This document shows positions 38,202-50,951 of a DNA stretch of 64,000 nt, piece after piece. Every line of letters starts with the position of its first letter. Position 1 is the stretch's first letter. Under the pieces are notes generated by a model. The model searched no databases. It was given only the letters and a program-made list of their open reading frames with translations, and was not told the DNA's origin. The DNA comes from Phoenix dactylifera (taxonomy: Eukaryota > Streptophyta > Magnoliopsida > Arecales > Arecaceae). The position numbers were made by a program, and so were the translations under genes. Where the stretch lies: assembly GCF_009389715.1 (NCBI RefSeq), contig NC_052395.1:24353482-24417481 (forward strand), written 5' to 3'.

Positions 38202-39458
38202 ATGGAATCCAGCCAGTCTAAGGCCGTCTTCCGGGTCCAAGTATATAAGATTCCACCAGATCTTAATGATTATACCCGCCTCAGAAGTTCAAGATCAATG
38301 GCTTCCTCCCTTGCAACCAAAGATGCTACTTTGTCCGAAGAAGACCACATTCTTAGGATCATTGTGGACTTTGACAACTTCAGGAAAAGAACGGAGAAAG
38401 AAGGGCTTTCTTTGATGACAAAAGCGCAAGGACAAGTTATAGAAAGCTTATTGCCTGTTCTAGACAATTTTGAAAGAGATAAAACTCAGATAAAGGTGGA
38501 GACAGGGAGAAGAAAAAAAGTACACAACAGTTATCAGAGCACCTACAAACAGTTTTTGGAGATTTTGAGCTCATTGGGTGTTGAAGGGGTGGAAAGTGTC
38601 GGCAATCCATTTGATCCTTTGGTAAGTCGTCTTTGTTTATAATGTCGAGTTATGCCCCCTTTATATGTGCTGCCTGCTATGAAGCTTTAGAAGTTTCATT
38701 CCTGCCTAATCCATGAATAAACCTGCGTGGTATTCAAGCTGTTCTCAATTTTAACCAGCAAGCCTCTAATTACATGCATAAGGTGCAAGAATTATTGTTA
38801 AAAATATGAAAACTTGAGGTTTATGAACATTTGACTGACTCTCAACAAGACAGCAGCGCTGCGATTGTCATTGCCAAATTGATGTTTGATGCAACATTTG
38901 GCATAACCATTCAATTATGCAGTCTAAGCTCGCTATGGACGCAGCCATTGAATTGAAGGAGCTGCATTTATCTTGGAGGCACAGGTTCCATGCCAAATAA
39001 CCTAATTGAAGCAGAATGGTGCAAACAGATAATCGTACTTGTGCTCCGGATCTAACAAATATATGTAACTTTTCTTTTTACAGTGACAGGAAAAGAATTG
39101 TCTGCAAAAGATTTTTTCTCTTTCCTTCTTATTTTTGTGTAAAATTTGAAATACACACACATCTATATACGCAATCTCTACATTTCTCATTCACTTATGT
39201 TGTTACTCTTACGTTACTTTCATTTTTTTTGTAAAAGCTTCTTGAATGCATGAGGAATCAATGGAGTTTGAAGAAGGCATTATAATTCAAGAATTTCGTA
39301 AGGGGTTCGAACTCAGTGAAAGGCTCTTGCATCCATCGATGGTGAAGGTATCGGCAGGACCAGGCCCCGCAAAGCCTGACAATGGAGGCTCACCAGCAGA
39401 TGAAGACAATGGAGAAGCAAGTCAAGAAAGCACCAAGCAAGGTGGAGATTCTGATTAA
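38202..39458 (+). pseudogene. Plastid-type GrpE nucleotide-exchange factor, decayed partial copy
   Basis: The first block (38202-38620) encodes GrpE-like ILRIIVDFDNFRKRTEKEGLSLMTKAQGQ, ESLLPVLDNFERDKTQIKVET, NSYQSTYKQFLEILSSLGVEGVESVGNPFDP, and ends at a donor GTAAGT. The second block (39238-39458) encodes EESMEFEEGIIIQEFRKGFELSERLL and PSMVKVSAGPGPAK, then an acidic tail. GrpE releases ADP from chloroplast Hsp70. The N-terminal transit peptide and early coiled coil are missing or unrecognisable. RRKKVHNSY replaces the acidic segment usual here. Joining at the best acceptor (AG at 39236-39237) puts the second block out of frame, with an upstream in-frame TGA. An intron at the expected place means this is not a processed retrocopy. 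A shifted splice site could rescue it, but the missing N terminus argues against that. Confidence 0.7.
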
Positions 39459-40560
39459 TTAGTATTGTCGAGTTCGTTAGTTCTTGAATCAATTTTGTAA
39501 GAGCTCGTGTGTCTCAGAAGATCTGAAGCTTTAGACTTATGGCTGCACCATACTAGCAGTCAAGTTCTCAATGTTGCAGCTATTGTTCTGGAGAGGGAAA
39601 CTCCAAGAGTCATCGTTTGAGTCCATGTGAGATTTGGATGTTGTGTTTAAAGTCATGTTGCTGAACTAAAATAGATCGATAGATACAAAGTCTCATATCC
39701 TGACATCTTTACAGACAGATGCATTACTTTTCTTGCTGAATTCACTTTCTTCTTCACTCCTAGGATTTTGAGAATAAGATGAAATTCAGCAAGCTGGCCA
39801 TGGAAATTCAGTAATCTAAGCCATTGTCAACAAATGCTATGTCGGCCTATTTGTGTCAATACATCAATAGTTGGAGGTCCTGGAAATCCAATTTCAATGG
39901 CTACTTAGGACTTAATGTTTGCATTCTTCATTATAATGCTGCAGCTAGGGTCCTACATCCACATCTAATACTTACATTCTCAAAGATCTGTGATATTTTT
40001 GCTTCTATCATGTTTGAATTAGTCCCAGCACTAGGTGTGTCAAGACTAGTTTATTTTGAACATGTGTGGAACAAAAATTTTCTCATCTTTATTACTAACA
40101 TCTATTCAAGGGTTTATATATAAGATTACTTCTATTGTATTATAGCTTATCTCAACACTTGGCATGTCAAGACTAGTTCAAACTAGATATTGGTATTCTA
40201 ATACTAATATTTGTTGACGTACTATGTTTAAGGTTGCTATATCATATATATATATTTTATACAAGCATCCTTTACTTGGCATGCCGAGACTAGATCAAGT
40301 CCTATATACATGATTCTATAATTTTCGGGTGATATGATAAACATGATTCTATTTTTGGTTGTCGCACTCCTTTGGTGTATCTTAGAAGGCAAAGTTTTTA
40401 GTGTAGATATCAAAAATAGGAGTGCTTATATAAAGGTCGGTGCTCCTTGACTCTGCTAGTAGTACTCATACTAGATGTTGTACCAAAAAAAAAAGAGGCT
40501 TAACGTGCGTACATAATATCGGCAAGCAATGCCGACTTACATGAAAAAGATCTCGCTAGA
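39459..40560. other. Intergenic region
   Basis: No gene was recognised. A degenerate short repeat occurs here: variants of GGCATGTCAAGACTAGTT recur near 40040, 40160 and 40280, spaced about 120 bp. Confidence 0.45.
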
Positions 40561-40624
40561 CGCTCGAGAATGAGAGGTCGCATAAGACGTAAGCTACGGG
40601 GTATTTGTAACGGCTACATGACCC

Positions 40625-40850
40625 ATAGCTATATAAGGAGCCGCAGCGCTTCCCAATATCCCACTCGCTCGGTTCTCCCTCCGGCTTCTCCTGGTACCAG
40701 GATGGTTCTTGGCATCTATGGAGTTTTCTTTTGTTACCGTAGCACCGTTCCTCGCTTCTTCTTCTTTTTCACATTCTCCTTTTCTTATTCCTATCTCATG
40801 CCATCTTGTTCTTGAAATCAAACCCCATATCGTCTCTCCTCTCCTCTGCT
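40625..40850. repeat. Promoter-like dispersed repeat, copy A
   Basis: Contains CTATATAAGGAGCCGCAGCGC and a pyrimidine-rich tract ending CTCTCCTCTCCTCTGCT. A diverged copy lies at 43020-43300. The TATA-like core is followed by leader-like sequence, but no convincing product follows. Confidence 0.6.
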
Positions 40851-41116
40851 TGTCTTCTCTTCTTGAACGATGGGCGAGGCAACTTTGGAAGGCCGTCTGT
40901 ACCGTAGGCAACCAGTATGCAGCCATTGTTGGATGGAGAGGTCGCAGGAGGAGAAAGGAAGGGGGATGTTTCGGCTTTGGTCTCATCCATTCAAGAATCT
41001 GAGAGAGCGTCTTTTTCTCTCTCTCTTCTTCTTCTTAGCTTTTCTTTCTCTTTGTTTCTTGATTTTCTTCTTCATTTTTTGTTCCCCGAATTGGGAAAGT
41101 GGCAGCGGTTTAAGCT

Positions 41117-41467
41117 TTATCTGAAGAGGCTGTAATGATTTCTTGACGAACGTTTTGCTGCATTGTGAAGTAGAAGACGACTATTTCTAACGGCAAGGCA
41201 ATCTTGGATGGTCTGCTGCTGTTCTACGGGCAATTTAGATGCGGAGACTTGGTGACTAACAACACAATACGAGATTAAGTGGTAAATCTGAGCCTCTTCC
41301 TCCTTTCGCTTTGCAATTTCTTTTTCTCCCTTCAAAGATTTCGTTTTTTTCAGGAGTTCTTTAATTTCTTCACCGTAATTAATTTCTTCGGATAATTTTT
41401 TTCTTTGGCTCCCCAAGAATTCATACAATTTGGAGACCGTTGAAAGATTGGGGTGGGGATCTTGCAT
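41117..41467 (-). CDS. Hypothetical 116-aa Lys/Glu-rich protein
   Basis: Not recognised. The minus-strand frame starts at 41467 with MQDPHPNLSTVSKLYEFLGS and contains a charged helical, coiled-coil-like stretch (EEIKELLKKTKSLKGEKEIAKRKEEEAQ) from about residue 32 to 62. A telo-box (AAACCCTA) lies 10-20 bp upstream of the ATG on the same strand. The composition is protein-like in the first 90 residues, and the end may be intronic. It could be an exon of an unannotated gene, a fragment, or chance. Confidence 0.25.
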   Translation of the reverse strand: MQDPHPNLSTVSKLYEFLGSQRKKLSEEINYGEEIKELLKKTKSLKGEKEIAKRKEEEAQIYHLISYCVVSHQVSASKLPVEQQQTIQDCLAVRNSRLLLHNAAKRSSRNHYSLFR

Positions 41468-43019
41468 TGATAGTCGCTAGGGTTTGGAGAACCCAAATTC
41501 CGAAATCTTCTATTTTGGTTGTTCAAGATTAGGGATTGTACGCTGTGGATTAGGGTTTATTACATATTTAAGGGTTTTGAATCTACTCCCTTCCAGCCGC
41601 ATATTCTCAATTTTCGTTACTCATTTTTCGGCTTCTTTTTTACTTCAGTAGCAAAGGCTTTGGTATTGCATAGATTCCTTTTTCCTCCCTTGCTGTCTAT
41701 TCTCTTGTTTATATGAACAATGATAACATACGAGACAACTTGAAAAATCTCCAATGCTATCCTCCAGACCAAATTCTATGTTGCTGCACCAATCTGGTTC
41801 CGTAAGCTGGTTTCCCTGGCGTTGCTCTTCTAACGTTGCTAGCCGAGGAGTTGACCGGGATTAATGACAACTTTAAGTTGCTTCATTTTTAGAGCCTCTT
41901 TTATGCAAGAGTTTCACAGCTTATAAATTTTGCTGGAGACAGTATTAAATAAGGTTATCCACTCTAACTTTTCCTTGATAATGTTGTCAATCTCATTAAT
42001 ATCCAATAGAACCATTCAACTATTTATTCTGCTGATTTATCTGCCTTTCCTTTTCTTAGTCTTCCTACTTATCTCTAATGAGGTGGCAGTAATCCGTTAT
42101 GCTTTACGTTTTTATGCTTCAGGTACCTGGATCATGTTTCATATTGCTATCAAGTGGTGTACAAGTGCTTCTCGAAGAATTTCTATACAACATCTTCGAA
42201 TTTGATATGAACTCTGTCCATTACAACTATTCTTTGCTCTTAAATATCTTAGTATTGCTTGTCTAGGGGACTTATTCATGAAAGCAGTTACTCACCATAC
42301 ATTTTTATATTCATTTCAAGCAAAAATATATTTTATATCCTTTTGAAATTGAGGATTTATACTTATACTTGTATTTTTGCTATATAATTTACAGATTAGT
42401 TGGGAAAGAGTGGAAATAAAATGTAAACATTGTATTATTTGTAATTCGGAAGGTCAGTTGTTCTGCAGGCTACTACTGCAGCATATTGGAGACCGGACAA
42501 GATTGCTGGTAGGCAGGAAAAATGAGCCTTTTCTCTTATTCAGCTCCACATAAGAACACTTCTATACTTTAACTCAATCTCCTCTCCTTTGTCTTTTCTA
42601 ACAATGTTGGAGGAACTTTTACGGTCTGCTAGGGTTGTTTGGATCTTTCAGATGCATGGATGGGGTCTGTTAGATGCAGGACTTGTCAGAGCCTCAAAAT
42701 CCTATTTCACAGCTTTTTCCCTAATCCATGTTCATTGGACATGCCTAGTACTATTATTATATGTGGAAAATAAGGTGCCTTCAAAGACTTTTGTTGATTT
42801 TTATTATGAGGATTCTGGAAGAACTTGGATGGTTGCCTCTTCAGTGGTTATCGTTGCATGAAAAGAGATGCATGCACATATAATTCTTCTTTCATTTTTC
42901 TTAATTCTAATTATTGAAATTTTTTTGTGAAGCTTTGGTAAATTCTTCCCAATGGGCAAGACAAATATTTTTTTGGTTCTCTCTTAGCAAGTCTATTGGA
43001 AATGGCAAAGCAAGACTAT
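41468..43019. other. Intergenic region
   Basis: No gene was recognised; AT-rich with a telo-box-like TTAGGGTTTA near 41550. Confidence 0.4.
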
Positions 43020-43300
43020 ACTGCAAGACATATAAGGAGTCACAGCGCTACCGACAGCTGTCCCATTTCTTAACCCGCTCAGTTCTCCGGTTCTCCTGAT
43101 ATCAGTGCAGTTCTTGGCGCCTATGAAGATTTTTTTAGTTCCTGTAGCACTCCTCCTTTCTTCTTCTTCTTCTTCTTGTTCACCTTCTCCTTGTCTTATT
43201 CCTATCCTGTGTAAACTTATTTTTGAACCAAACATAGCCTTTCTGCAGCTTAAAGTTGTCCTTGAAATTAACCCCCATCCCGTGTCTCCTCTCCTCTGCT
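43020..43300. repeat. Promoter-like dispersed repeat, copy B
   Basis: A diverged copy of 40625-40850 (CATATAAGGAGTCACAGCGC, CAGTTCTTGGCGCCTATG, CTCCTCTCCTCTGCT). Its homology with copy A stops exactly where the segmental duplication begins (43296). Confidence 0.65.
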
Positions 43301-44724
43301 CTTCTCTATACAATACCTGCCCTGCAATCAAAAACACCAAACTGGAGAGTGAGTATATAAATACTCAGTGAGTGGAGTAGAGAGTACTATGCACATGAGA
43401 CCAGATATAATCATGGCTCGAGGTGAAATCTCAAGATCAATAACAAGATGAACATGATCTCAACATAGAGAATATGGAGTAAGTCATCAATATCACCACA
43501 AACAATATCAACTCATCTGAAGCATATATGGAATAATCAAGTCAACATATATGCTACTCATGAATATGCTCAACAGATCATAATGCTGGAACATACAAAT
43601 CAGGTGTCAATATGCTGAAATCATCACTAGACAGCTGTCGGGAGGTGGGTTTTACGCCCCAGGCGAACCAGCAACAACTCCCTACTGTCACATGCATATG
43701 CAGGATAAGACACCATATCGATAATGTAAATGCTAGACAGCCGTCGGAAGGTGGGTTTTACGCCCCAGGCGAACCAGCAACAACTCCCTACTGTCACATG
43801 CATATGCAGGATAAGACACCACACTAATCATGTAAATGCCGGCCAGTATCCAGAACAGAAATCCATCTCACATCTACATACTAAACGGCACCTCGCGGGA
43901 ATTCTACATCCGCGGAAAGCCATACTGCACCTCGCGGGGTCTTACTATGCCCGGCGGCAAGCAGAATATAAGTCGTAGGACCGGCCGATCCTACGCCTAG
44001 GGCCGTGTCCCCCCTAGGAAGGGACTGGGCTCCGCCCACCCAGAAGGCTACTATGTGCACAAAGGCCGATGTTCAACCCCATCGACTATAGGTGTCCTGC
44101 AGATACTGCCAAGCCATGCATAAATGCCATAATGCACCCTCCCAATACTCTACTAAAAAGGAGCATAATCAAGACTACCACTCACTCGGCCACGACCCAA
44201 TTATAACTAACATCAGGGTTGGGAGTGAGGAATCACGGAAGTACAATGCAACTCAATATACCATGAGAAGGGCTCTACAAGTCTTTGAAATAGAGAAAAT
44301 GAAATCAATTTACAAAAGAAGTTATTTCACAATTCAGATCCAATTTAATTACTCATAAAGGAGTATAATCAAAGCTACCACTCACAAGTCTTTGAAATAG
44401 AGGAAATGAAATCAATTTACAAAAGAAGTTATTTCACAATTCGGAATCAATTTGGTTACTCATCAACCCCTCGTAATTCCTCTCAATGTTTCCTCAAATG
44501 CGTGCACAAGATAATCAAGTATGGAGAAACAAAATTATAGAGGAATCTACTACAATATCAATCAATATGCACAAGTGGAATCAATTCACACTTGGCGGTA
44601 TTCATAAAAATGAATTAAGGATGCTCATGGTGCAAAGTACATGACTCCCACTCACCTGTCAATCTGGCACAGCCTTGATACGCCTCCAAAAATCTACAGC
44701 AGGCAGTGGGAAACTTCTTCCTCT

Positions 44725-46674
44725 CACTACAAGAAAAAGGAGCTTTGGCGACGCTTTTTGAGGCTTTTACCGACGCTTATAAGCGTCGGTAATTTTCTTC
44801 CCGACGCTTTTAAAAGCGTCACCAAAGCGTCGGCTATGTCGGAGTGGAAAAAAAATTACCGACGCGTTTGAAAAGCGTCGCTAAAAACTTTTAGCGACGC
44901 TTTTAAGCGTCGCTAAAGCTTCAATTAGCGACGCTTTAAAGCGTCGTCATAAATTGCTTTTATGGAAAAAAAAATATAAAAATACCCAAGAAAACCTTGC
45001 TGTCCCCTGCAAAAAAAAAGAAAAAAGAACGGTTTCCTCGTTGCAGAGGAACTCCTCGCTGCACGCCCGTTCCAAATCGACGGCGTCAAGGGGCAAACCG
45101 ACGGAATATTCTCCTCCGCCGACTCCTCCATCTCCGGAGACCTCTCCTTCTTGATCGGCCTCATCTCACCTTCCTTCGCCTCCTCCGCCGCGGCCGGCGC
45201 CCTCTTCCTCTTCCCCGCCGTCGCGAGCGGCGGTGGAGGGGGCGGGATGCAGCGGCCGGAGCTGCCGATCTCGTTGGGGAAGTTGAGGATCGCCTTGAAG
45301 CCGCGCATCTGGAAAGCGGCACGGTCGTAGGCCTTCGCGGCCTCGACGGCGGTGTCGAAAGTCCCGAGCCATATCCTGGATCCCCGCCGGTTGGGATCCC
45401 GGATCTCCGCCGCGAACTTCCCCCACGGCCGCTGCCGCACCCTCCGTTACCGCCGCCCGTCGTTGTGCTCCGCCGGCCCTACGGCTGCTGCCGCCTCCGT
45501 CCACTCGATCTCGAACTTTCGGACCGGGGGTAGGGAGATGGTGAGCGACGGGAGGCAGAGGTCGGAGGCCTGCTGCGAGTCGCCGCCGAACCGGATCATG
45601 GGGTCGACCGGCTCGGCGAAGCGGTAAGCTTCCAGCACTCCGTAGGGATCGATGCGGCCGCTGCCGGAGAAGGGCTGGGTGGTGTCAAGGTAGTCGGAGA
45701 CGGCGATGCCGTGGGGGGCGGAGGGCGGGGGAAGAGGGGAGAGGGGTAGGTCTCCGAGGAGATGCTCGCGGATCAGGTCGAGGGTGGAGTCATCGTCGAC
45801 GATGGACGCCATGATAAGAATCCGGCAAAGCAAGAAGAGAGATAAGATAGAAGAGCCAATATTGATAAAAAGAGATTTGTAAGGGAGGGGGTTTGAGGGA
45901 TCGGGAGAGGGGAGGGGATTGACACGGTGCTTCTCTACTCTCCTTGCTCATCTCGGCTAGCTTCTACTTGTTTCTTCTTGGAGAAAGCGGGCAAAAACAA
46001 GCACAATACCCCGCATTTGAAGTTTTCTTCCGCTCGAGGATCAAGCTCTTCAGAGTCCTTACACTTGCAGAGGAACTCCATTTTCAGGCAGCTTCATGCC
46101 GGGACTTCTAAGAATGTCGAACTCATCTGATGGCGCAGAAGATCTCCCCTCACCACAAGACTTGTGGATCGCTGGCGAGCCAAGGAGTGGAAAGCAGGGT
46201 GGGGCTGTTTGTGCTGGAATTCTCCATTTCTTGAAGCTCTTCGTTGCAGCTGAACCAGATTGTGGCGACGAGAACGCTGAAATAGGAAGACTGCAGCTGA
46301 TGACTTTAGGCTTTCGGAGCAGCGGCAGAGTCAGTGGTGATTGTGGCAGATGATCTCCCACCTTTGCAGGGGGAGGGGGCGAGCGGCGGAGAGAGAAGGG
46401 GAGGGGGGCGCCGTTGGGAGGAAAAATATCGGGAGGAATTTGCAGGGAGGAGGGGATAATGGCCTCCGACGACGCTTTCTAAAGCGTCGTTGGGAGGAAA
46501 AAATTAAAAAAAAAATGATTTTTGCTTCTGCCGACGCTTAAAAGCGTCGGCCCAAGCCACGGGTTGCGACGACGCTTATAAGCGTCGGCGGAAGCCAGAC
46601 TTCCAAAAAAATTACCGACGCTTCTACTTAGCGTCGGCAGACAAAAGTCGGGAAAGCTCCTTCTTCTTGTAGTG
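44725..46674. mobile_element. CACTA element, duplicate copy
   Basis: The same termini, subterminal GACGCTT motifs and TCT flanks as 28040-29988. It was copied as part of the segmental duplication and did not transpose independently, because the surrounding LTR and LINE are copied too. Confidence 0.95.
45075..45812 (-). pseudogene. Captured ERF pseudogene, duplicate copy
   Basis: Same structure as 28390-29127, with the identical TAA replacing the first Tyr of YRGVR (45447-45449) and the same truncated C terminus. It differs from the source by at least one base near 45431. Confidence 0.88.
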
Positions 46675-47713
46675 TCTTGTTCTCTAGCTTCTTGCCCAAC
46701 TGTGACATGCATTTATAATACATTTAGTCCTGTATCAAGGGTCATAATCTACGTGCCAATTATAACATAGGGAACTTTAATTGATTCAACTCCCCTGTTC
46801 CCTAAATCTTTTCTTTTCTTTCTTCTTTTTCTTTTTAATTAATTAACTCACCATTTATGTGTATTAGGGACTCCCTTGCATGAGTATAAGGTCCCTTTTA
46901 GCTTGATCTAGGCTTAATACCCTATTATAGCATGAAATCCCCTATTTTCCACCCGGATGAACAGTAACCCGGACCGACAGCCGGTTACTTCATCCCGAGT
47001 TTGATCTACTTTTTAGACTCCAAATTTGATGAAATTTTTACCTAACATTCTACACTCATAGAGGATTCCAAAGAGATAACATGCATCATCATCGGAGGCC
47101 GTTTGACTCCCTAAATAATTCGCCGAAGTTAGGACTTCGGCACAATTTTTCCGTAGTACCGGAAAAATTTGTCAAAATCCGATTCTTCCTCTTTTAACCG
47201 CCTCTACAACCCTTATCCGACCCCTCTAGACTATATCCACCCTTTGTATAGCCTAATATCATCAAAAGACTAGATAGGGATGGATATTTACCTTTTTTTT
47301 TTTGGAAATCGAGGTCCTTGCGTAGAGGGGAAGGAGATCTACGTTTTTCCCTTCAGCTAGAAGTGCAACCGGGATCTCCTTCCTCTTCCTTTCTTCCTTT
47401 CCTTTCCTCTTCCTTTCTTCCTTTCCTTTCCTCTCCTTCTTTTTCTTCCTCTCTGTCTGTCTGAGACTCCCCTGTGACTCTCTCTCGGTCCCCATCCAAA
47501 AGCCACACAAACCCCCTAATTAAATCACATCAAAACACTATTCACCCTTTTTTAATATTATTAAATTCCCATTTTGCCCCTAACACTTCAACATATCTAC
47601 CGTTATGCCATTAACTTTTGATTCCTTCCAATTTTACCCCTTATATCAATTTTAAAGGACTATTCTATCCCTTTTTTATATAAAAAAATAAAAAAAAATT
47701 TGGGGTTATTACA

Positions 47714-50700
47714 CTAGGGCAAACCTGGGCGCTGTGACAGCAGAAAGAGTACCCCAGGTGTCCCTGGCCATCTCAGAAGAGAAAGTAATAGCAGTGGTAG
47801 AAACCTCCCTGGCAAGATGCATGGCTCTGTCCACCACCATCCGCGGGGGTAACCGCCTGCCCTCAAAAATACCCGCGTTCCTGTCCAGCCAGATAGAATG
47901 AGCCAAATATGCCCACCGGATCCCGGCCTCAACCGTGCTGGGCCGCCGCATGGCCACTCTCAACCAATGAATCAAATCCTGTGTCGACTCGACTGAATGG
48001 GGCAGCAATGTGGGCGATCGGCTTCAAATGCCCCAAGCTCTGGGGCACTGCAAAAGAACATGATCCATCGTCTCCTCTGTCTCCGTACACTAATCACAAC
48101 ACTGAGTGATCCTCACCCCTCGCTGTGCTAGTAAGCTCCTGGTCGGTAGGCAACCCCACGCTACCTTCCAGATGAAGAGCGCCACACGCGGGTGAATCCG
48201 CATCCTCCAGATCCATCCTCCCTCTATCTGTCGGGCTGGCTCTCGGCTCAATAATGTGTGGATATCCCTGGCTCGCACCTGCGATCGCCCTGTCGGCATC
48301 CAGACTAATCTATCCGCCCCTCCCTGGGCAAAAATAGGTAGGGCCAGGATCCTCTCCGCCAACTGCTCCCCGAAAGCCTCCCTAATCAGCTCCACCCTCC
48401 AGCGGTCCCCCCCGGCTCCATCAAGTCACTGACCCTGAGACCGGCTAACCTCGATGTGTCCACTGTAACCGGAAGTCTACTCATAGGCTGCTCCGTCACC
48501 CAACGGTCCTCCAACACATCAATAGATCGACCATCACCAATGGCCCATCTAATCGCAGGAAACACCAACCCTGCTCTAGCACAAATCTCCCTCCAGATCG
48601 GTGAGTGGCGCCGCCCAGACCGGGCACCCGGCACTGGATCGCCATACTTGGCCCTCATAAGTGAAGACCACATGCCATCAGGCTCCAACACCACTCTAGC
48701 AGCGTGTCGTGCAGCTAGAACCTCACGCCTCGCCACCAAAGACTGCACACCCAAACCACCATATCTCGTCGGCTGACATACAACCTCCCAAGCCATAAGA
48801 TGGATACCCCCTCTGCCTCCAGTCCTCCCCCAAATAAAATCCCTGAAGATCTGCTCAATATTCCTAACTGTCGCTACCGGTATAAGAGAGTTAGATAATA
48901 GGTAAATCGGGATCGAGGAAAGAACTGACCGTACCAGTATAATCCTGCCCATCATGGAGAGAGAATGTATCTGCCACCCCTCCAACCTATGCCGGATACT
49001 GATCTCAAGAGAGGTGCAATCACTGCTACGCAGACGCTGACCAGAGATCGGGACTCCCAAATACCTTAACCTGCCCTCCTGCTCTCCCACCCCCAAAATC
49101 TCCAGTATAGCGGTCTTCACATCTGGTTTGGTCTTCGGGCTAAAACAAATTGCTGATTTAGATGAATTAACCCGTTGATCAGACATAGAACAATAATCCC
49201 GCAAGATCGTCCAAATGATCCCTGCTGCCTGTCTAGTCGCACGTACTAACAGAAGACAATCATCGGCAAATAGTAGATGAGAAATCGGTGAGGCATCCAG
49301 CACAAGCCTATAAACCTCCAGCTCCTGGGTGATCACTGCATGCCGCAAGGTCCTGGAAAGCGCATTTGCACATATAATAAACAGTAATGGGGAGAGGGGA
49401 CAACCCTGACGCAGCCCACCAGAGGACACAAAATACCGTGATGGCGTTCCATTTACCAAAATGGCAAAGGAAGGGCCTCTGATACATCCCATGACCCATC
49501 TGATCCATGCCTCGGGAAATCCAAACCCCTGCAAGGACTGCTGTACAAAATTCCATCTCATCCTATCGTATGTCCTCTCCATGTCAAGCTTGACCCCCAT
49601 CAGACTCCTCCTGCTCGACGCCCTGCCAAGATCATACATGAACTCCTGGGCAATAAGAACATTATCTGTGATACTCCGTCCTCCCACAAAAGCCCCCTGC
49701 TCCGGACTGATCAATCTCGGAAGTATATCCCTCAATCTGACAGCTAGTAACTTCGCCGTCGCTTTGTACAAGGTAGTACAGAGACTGATCGGGCGAAAGT
49801 GACTAGGCTCCGAAGCATCCTGTCGCTTCGGTATCAGAGTGACTAGGGTCCTCTGCCAATCTGTAGACATCACTGCTGTGCTGAAATACTGCTGTATGGC
49901 CGCCGTCACCCCCTGACCAACAATCATCCAGTACCTCCGGAAGAATAACGGTGGAAAGTCGTCCGGACCCGGCGCCTTGTCCCCCTCAAGGGACCACATC
50001 ACCTCCCTAATCTCCCTCTCCGATACCGGCCTAATCAGTGCGACCATATCCTCCTCTGCCACCCGTGCCATTGGCGATACGATACTCCCTGAACTCCCAG
50101 TACCCATTTGCTCAGACCATCTGGCCCTGAAGAAACCCTCCAGCACCCTCCGAATCAAATCTGGATCCTCCACTAACTGCCCATCCTCATCCCTAATTAC
50201 CCTAATCCTGTTCCGATGCCTCCTGATCACTGCCGACTGGTGGAAAAACCTAGTATTCCGATCCCCCTCCTGGATCCACTGCACCCTCGATTTCTGTCTC
50301 CAAAAGATCTCCTGCTGTCTCAAGAGAGAATCATGTAAGGATAGTAGAGATCTAAGCTCCCCCATCTCCTCCTCTGCCAAACTCCCCCCCAAGGCCTCCT
50401 GAGCCTGTAATCCGGCAATAGCCTCCTCGGTCTCCTCAATCCTCCTGAAGATATTCCCTACCTCCTCACGGTTCCACCTTCTCAACCTTCTTTTTGTCAG
50501 CTCCAACCGGCGAGACACACGATACATAGCATCCCCTCTCACTAGTACATCCCAAGCCTCCCTCACAATCTCCCAGGACCGAGGGTAACATGTCCAGAAC
50601 TTCTCAAATCTAAAAGGGGGATGAAAAGAGACAGCTGCATCAGTACTAACTAGTAAGGAACAGTGGTCGGACGCAATTCTCGGCAAGTGACGGACATGGT

Positions 50701-50951
50701 AGTCAGAAAAACACTGGGCCCACCCCGCTGTGGCATAGACTCTGTCCAATCTCTCCCAAACCCGGGCCTGCCCCTGCTAATTATTGCACCATGTGAATGT
50801 TGGTCCCGAAAATCCCAAGTCTATCAGTCCATTTGACGCTATGAAATCTTGGAACTCACGGATTTCCCTCTTATAAGTGAAGGCCCTCCCCCCCATCTTC
50901 TCCTGGGGATCCGTGATACAGTTGAAGTCACCTGCCACCAACATGGGATAA
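47714..50951 (-). pseudogene. LINE ORF2 fragment, duplicate copy
   Basis: Matches 31028-34265: the RT-associated region, the reverse transcriptase (with LLFADDCLLL) and the C-terminal half of the endonuclease. It carries the same frameshift and the same two TAG stops. Relative to the source the RT frame has five replacements, for example Gly to Asp in CSMSGQ and Ala to Thr in MERAYD. The copy ends abruptly inside the endonuclease at 50951. Confidence 0.93.

Larger units (their letters stand above)
43296..47713. mobile_element. Solo LTR, duplicate, left part missing
   Basis: Matches 26611-31027. The first 471 bases of the source LTR, including its TGTCACG end and left target duplication, are absent. 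The right end TTATTACA (to 47713) and the following CTAGG are present. It carries the 106-bp repeat pair at 43627-43838 and the CACTA element. Confidence 0.93.
43296..50951. repeat. Segmental duplication of 26611-34265 (7.65 kb, direct)
   Basis: Colinear and nearly identical to 26611-34265 at an offset of 16685-16686 bases. It covers most of the solo LTR, the whole CACTA with its captured ERF, and the LINE down to the endonuclease region. Differences are sparse: the 787-codon reverse-transcriptase frame differs at five residues. Both ends fall inside elements and neither is a transposon terminus, so it arose by recombination or repair. It shares every inactivating lesion of the source within the duplicated span. 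Confidence 0.96.

Noticed and set aside
38202-38642. An intact GrpE gene
   Set aside because: The N terminus is missing and the next coding block is out of frame with an upstream stop.
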